Shown: in pieces, positions 4,759 through 5,087 of the stretch
Layout of the letters: the number at the start of each line of letters is the position of its first letter
Numbering within the stretch: position 1 is the stretch's first letter
Assembly: GCA_016181325.1 (NCBI GenBank)
Contig: JACOZO010000077.1
Coordinates: forward strand, 1 to 5,087
Reading direction: 5' to 3'
Origin: Candidatus Woesearchaeota archaeon
GTDB lineage: Archaea > Nanobdellota > Nanobdellia > Woesearchaeales > GW2011-AR4
Length of the DNA stretch: 5,087 nucleotides
Program-made: the position numbers and the translations under genes
The notes under the pieces: model-generated
The model's database searches: none
Told to the model about the DNA's origin: nothing
Seen by the model: only the letters and a program-made list of their open reading frames with translations

Positions 4759-4796
4759 ATTTTATAAGAAACACGAAATTTTTAAAAAATTCAAGC
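4759..4796 (-). promoter_or_regulatory. AT-rich upstream region of the endonuclease gene
   Basis: On the minus strand TATAAAAT directly precedes the ATG at 4758, and a TTTTTTAAAAATTT run (4787-4774) lies some 20-30 bases upstream. The first is too close to the start for a normal bacterial -10, and the second sits roughly where an archaeal TATA box for a leaderless mRNA would be. No Shine-Dalgarno is present. The region also separates the gene from the divergent CsbD-like gene. Confidence 0.3.
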
Positions 4797-4825
4797 TTTA
4801 GATTTGCCGTCTTTCATGTGATAAT
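4797..4825 (+). promoter_or_regulatory. candidate extended -10 promoter of the CsbD-like gene
   Basis: TTTAGA (4797-4802) is a 4/6 -35 box, followed by a 17-base spacer and GATAAT (4820-4825) with TG at 4817-4818, forming a good extended -10. Transcription would start at about 4832, within a few bases of ATG 4834, so the message would be nearly leaderless. This matches the missing Shine-Dalgarno. Confidence 0.45.
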
Positions 4826-4833
4826 TTCTGACT

Positions 4834-5079
4834 ATGGATACTGAAAGTTTTAAAGACCTCTTCCAAACCCATCCCCAAAAACTCTCCCAGGCCTTTATTA
4901 AACTCTCCGAGGGGGACTGGAAAGCGATCGATGGCGATCTTGAGCACTTCCTCGAGCGTGCCCAGGCGGTCTACAAAATTCCCCAAGAGATCCTCTTAAA
5001 AGAGCTGGAGGCGGTCAAAAAGAATATCGACGAGGGGATTGAGGCTGATTATGTTCCCTACCTGGACCCGATAGAATAA
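4834..5079 (+). CDS. CsbD-like small acidic protein
   Basis: The protein has 81 residues, is rich in Glu, Asp and Lys, has no membrane segment and is likely all-helical. The central stretch KLSEGDWKAIDGDLEHFLERAQ, then YKIPQEILLKELEAV, follows the pattern of CsbD-family stress proteins (W-x-K-L-[TS]-x-x-D-[LW]-x-x-I-x-G, then L-x-x-x-x-Q-x-x-Y-x-I-x-x-E-x-A/L). Members are often induced in general stress responses; their molecular role is unknown. The usual N-terminal KGKxK half is replaced here by a divergent MDTESFKDLFQTH segment, and an acidic tail ends DYVPYLDPIE. The start follows an extended -10 promoter by only eight bases after the -10, with no Shine-Dalgarno. The gene is divergent from the endonuclease gene. 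Family membership is moderately sure. Confidence 0.65.
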   Translation: MDTESFKDLFQTHPQKLSQAFIKLSEGDWKAIDGDLEHFLERAQAVYKIPQEILLKELEAVKKNIDEGIEADYVPYLDPIE

Positions 5080-5087
5080 TTTAATAA

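Overview
The window most resembles a metagenomic contig. The left ~3 kb looks archaeal, probably DPANN-like. The FtsZ protein has the archaeal form (GFPEKGAESAKES-type segment, ...SPWIMG end of the GTPase core, C-terminal LGIEVVS tail), and AT-rich archaeal TATA boxes sit where promoters are expected. The right ~1.9 kb looks more bacterial: candidate -35/-10 promoters, a bacterial-style tRNA-Gln, a CsbD-like small protein, and a LAGLIDADG endonuclease of a type I associate with candidate-phyla genomes. Whether this is one genome with transferred genes or an assembly join cannot be settled from the sequence alone; the break, if real, lies in 2974-3205 or a little further right.

Layout. 1-240: the 3' end of a VapC/FitB-like PIN-domain ribonuclease gene (+). 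241-605: no convincing gene. It holds a candidate archaeal promoter, three consecutive hairpins (two sharing an identical TTGGCG hexaloop) and a Shine-Dalgarno sequence, and I read it as the structured leader of ftsZ. 606-1709: ftsZ (+), intact, with the complete GTP-binding and hydrolysis motifs. 1742-1840: two mutually exclusive hairpins followed by a strong intrinsic-type terminator. 1895-1986: control region of the next gene, with a palindrome, a TATA box, and a four-codon mini-ORF whose stop overlaps the start codon. 1984-2973: a putative exported HExxH metalloprotease (+). 2974-3205: three inverted repeats between convergent genes. 3206-3538: pterin-4a-carbinolamine dehydratase (-). 3657-3911: a small conserved-looking protein of unknown function (+), divergent from the dehydratase. 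3985-4055: tRNA-Gln(CUG) (-). 4060-4758: a free-standing LAGLIDADG homing endonuclease (-) ending four bases before the 5' end of the tRNA. 4834-5079: a CsbD-like small acidic protein (+).

The genes do not form one operon. ftsZ and the protease are each a single-gene unit with its own control signals, and the right half consists of short units on alternating strands. The parts most worth a second look are the repeated-loop leader upstream of ftsZ, the overlapping alternative hairpins after ftsZ, the unrecognised HExxH protein with its mini-ORF, and the endonuclease gene abutting an intact tRNA gene. I did not find a clear multi-gene defence or mobile system.
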